In this document: piece by piece, positions 5,556-5,876 of the stretch | How positions within the stretch are numbered: the stretch's first letter is position 1 | Layout: every line of letters starts with the position of its first letter | Made by a program: the position numbers and the translations under genes | Source of the DNA: Bifidobacteriaceae bacterium | Lineage (GTDB): Bacteria; Actinomycetota; Actinomycetes; Actinomycetales; WQXJ01 | Reading direction: 5' to 3' | Length of the DNA stretch: 5,876 nt | Assembly: GCA_031268115.1 (NCBI GenBank) | Contig: JAIRXV010000381.1 | Location: 1-5,876 of the forward strand | Notes under the pieces: generated by a model | The model's input: the letters and a program-made list of their open reading frames with translations, nothing else | Told to the model about the DNA's origin: nothing | The model's database searches: none

Positions 5556-5876
5556 ATGGCGGGCTTGGATTCGTTCGGTGCGGCGGGTCGGTTGCGGGTG
5601 GGCGGCCGGGATGTCGGGCTCTATCGGCTGGACGCACTGGGCGTGGACCGCCTTCCCTACGCGCTGAAGATCCTGGCCGAGAACCTCGCCCGGTGCGAGG
5701 ATGGCGCCTCAATCACGGCGGATCATGTGCGCGCCATCGCGGCGTGGGACCCGGATGCGATCCCCTCCACCGAAATCCAGTTCACCCCGGCCCGCGTGCT
5801 CATGCAGGATTTTACGGGCGTGCCGTGCGTGGTGGACCTGGCGACGATGCGCGAGGCGATGGCTCGCCTCGGCGGC
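5556..5876 (+). CDS. acnA: Aconitate hydratase, N-terminal part (3' end outside window)
   Basis: The first 107 residues of a protein that is normally near 900 residues; the gene runs off the right edge. The start is ATG 5556 with a strong ribosome site. The N-terminus shows the hallmark of the AcnA/IRP1 branch: DSFGA, a YRL segment, LPYALKILAENLAR followed by EDG, WDPDAIPSTEIQFTPARVL, and MQDFTGVPCVVDLATMREAM near the window end. The enzyme interconverts citrate and isocitrate in the TCA cycle in the cytosol, using a [4Fe-4S] cluster whose cysteines lie downstream and cannot be checked here. It follows the methyltransferase by 55 bp on the same strand, so co-transcription is possible, though the intervening hairpin may uncouple them. 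No frameshift or unusual residue is seen in the visible part. Confidence 0.96.
   Translation, partial: MAGLDSFGAAGRLRVGGRDVGLYRLDALGVDRLPYALKILAENLARCEDGASITADHVRAIAAWDPDAIPSTEIQFTPARVLMQDFTGVPCVVDLATMREAMARLGG

Noticed and set aside
4547..5557. Long open frame on the - strand across the repeat (Gly/Thr/Ile-rich, TTGGIGTAG pattern)
   Set aside because: A repeat whose length is a multiple of three stays open in several frames. This frame is antisense to conserved methyltransferase motifs and shows no family features.

Overview
The window comes from the chromosome of a high-GC actinobacterium (Actinomycetota). The evidence is GC-rich third codon positions, GTG starts, leaderless-looking promoters, and a gene order that from memory matches the Mycobacterium tuberculosis block Rv2693c-Rv2692(ceoC)-Rv2691(ceoB)-Rv2690c-Rv2689c and the equivalent Streptomyces block. 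The genus cannot be fixed from the sequence. There is no sign of phage, plasmid, IS element, CRISPR array, tRNA or rRNA.

Layout from left to right. (1) A DUF3159 multi-helix membrane protein on the + strand is cut by the left edge; its frame is open from base 2 and it ends at 577. (2) Two TrkA-type RCK proteins lie on the - strand. CeoB-like (1888 to 1220) is followed by CeoC-like (1223 to 567), joined by a 4-nt GTGA stop/start overlap. The ceoC end overlaps the DUF3159 end by 11 nt. (3) A 49-bp divergent promoter region (1889-1937) separates ceoB from (4) a 12-helix KimA/KUP-like APC permease (1938-3866, +). (5) A TRAM-domain class I SAM-dependent RNA (uracil-5)-methyltransferase (3851-5500, +) overlaps the permease end. 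(6) A 55-bp gap with a GC hairpin and a strong ribosome binding site leads to (7) the first 107 codons of aconitase (acnA), cut by the right edge.

How the genes fit together. The permease keeps nearly all residues that I recall lining the K+/H+ site of Bacillus subtilis KimA, and it is divergently paired with two RCK (NAD/K+-sensing) proteins. I infer a potassium-uptake module in which RCK proteins serve an APC/KUP-fold transporter rather than a TrkH/KtrB channel. The methyltransferase and aconitase are probably housekeeping passengers of conserved synteny.

The most unusual locus is the methyltransferase. It has lost all the cysteines expected for the RumA-type [4Fe-4S] cluster, while catalytic Cys507 and Glu542 remain. 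Just before SAM motif I it carries an in-frame insert of about 100 residues built from a 36-bp tandem repeat, itself two diverged 18-bp halves (hexapeptides of the type xxPDSA).
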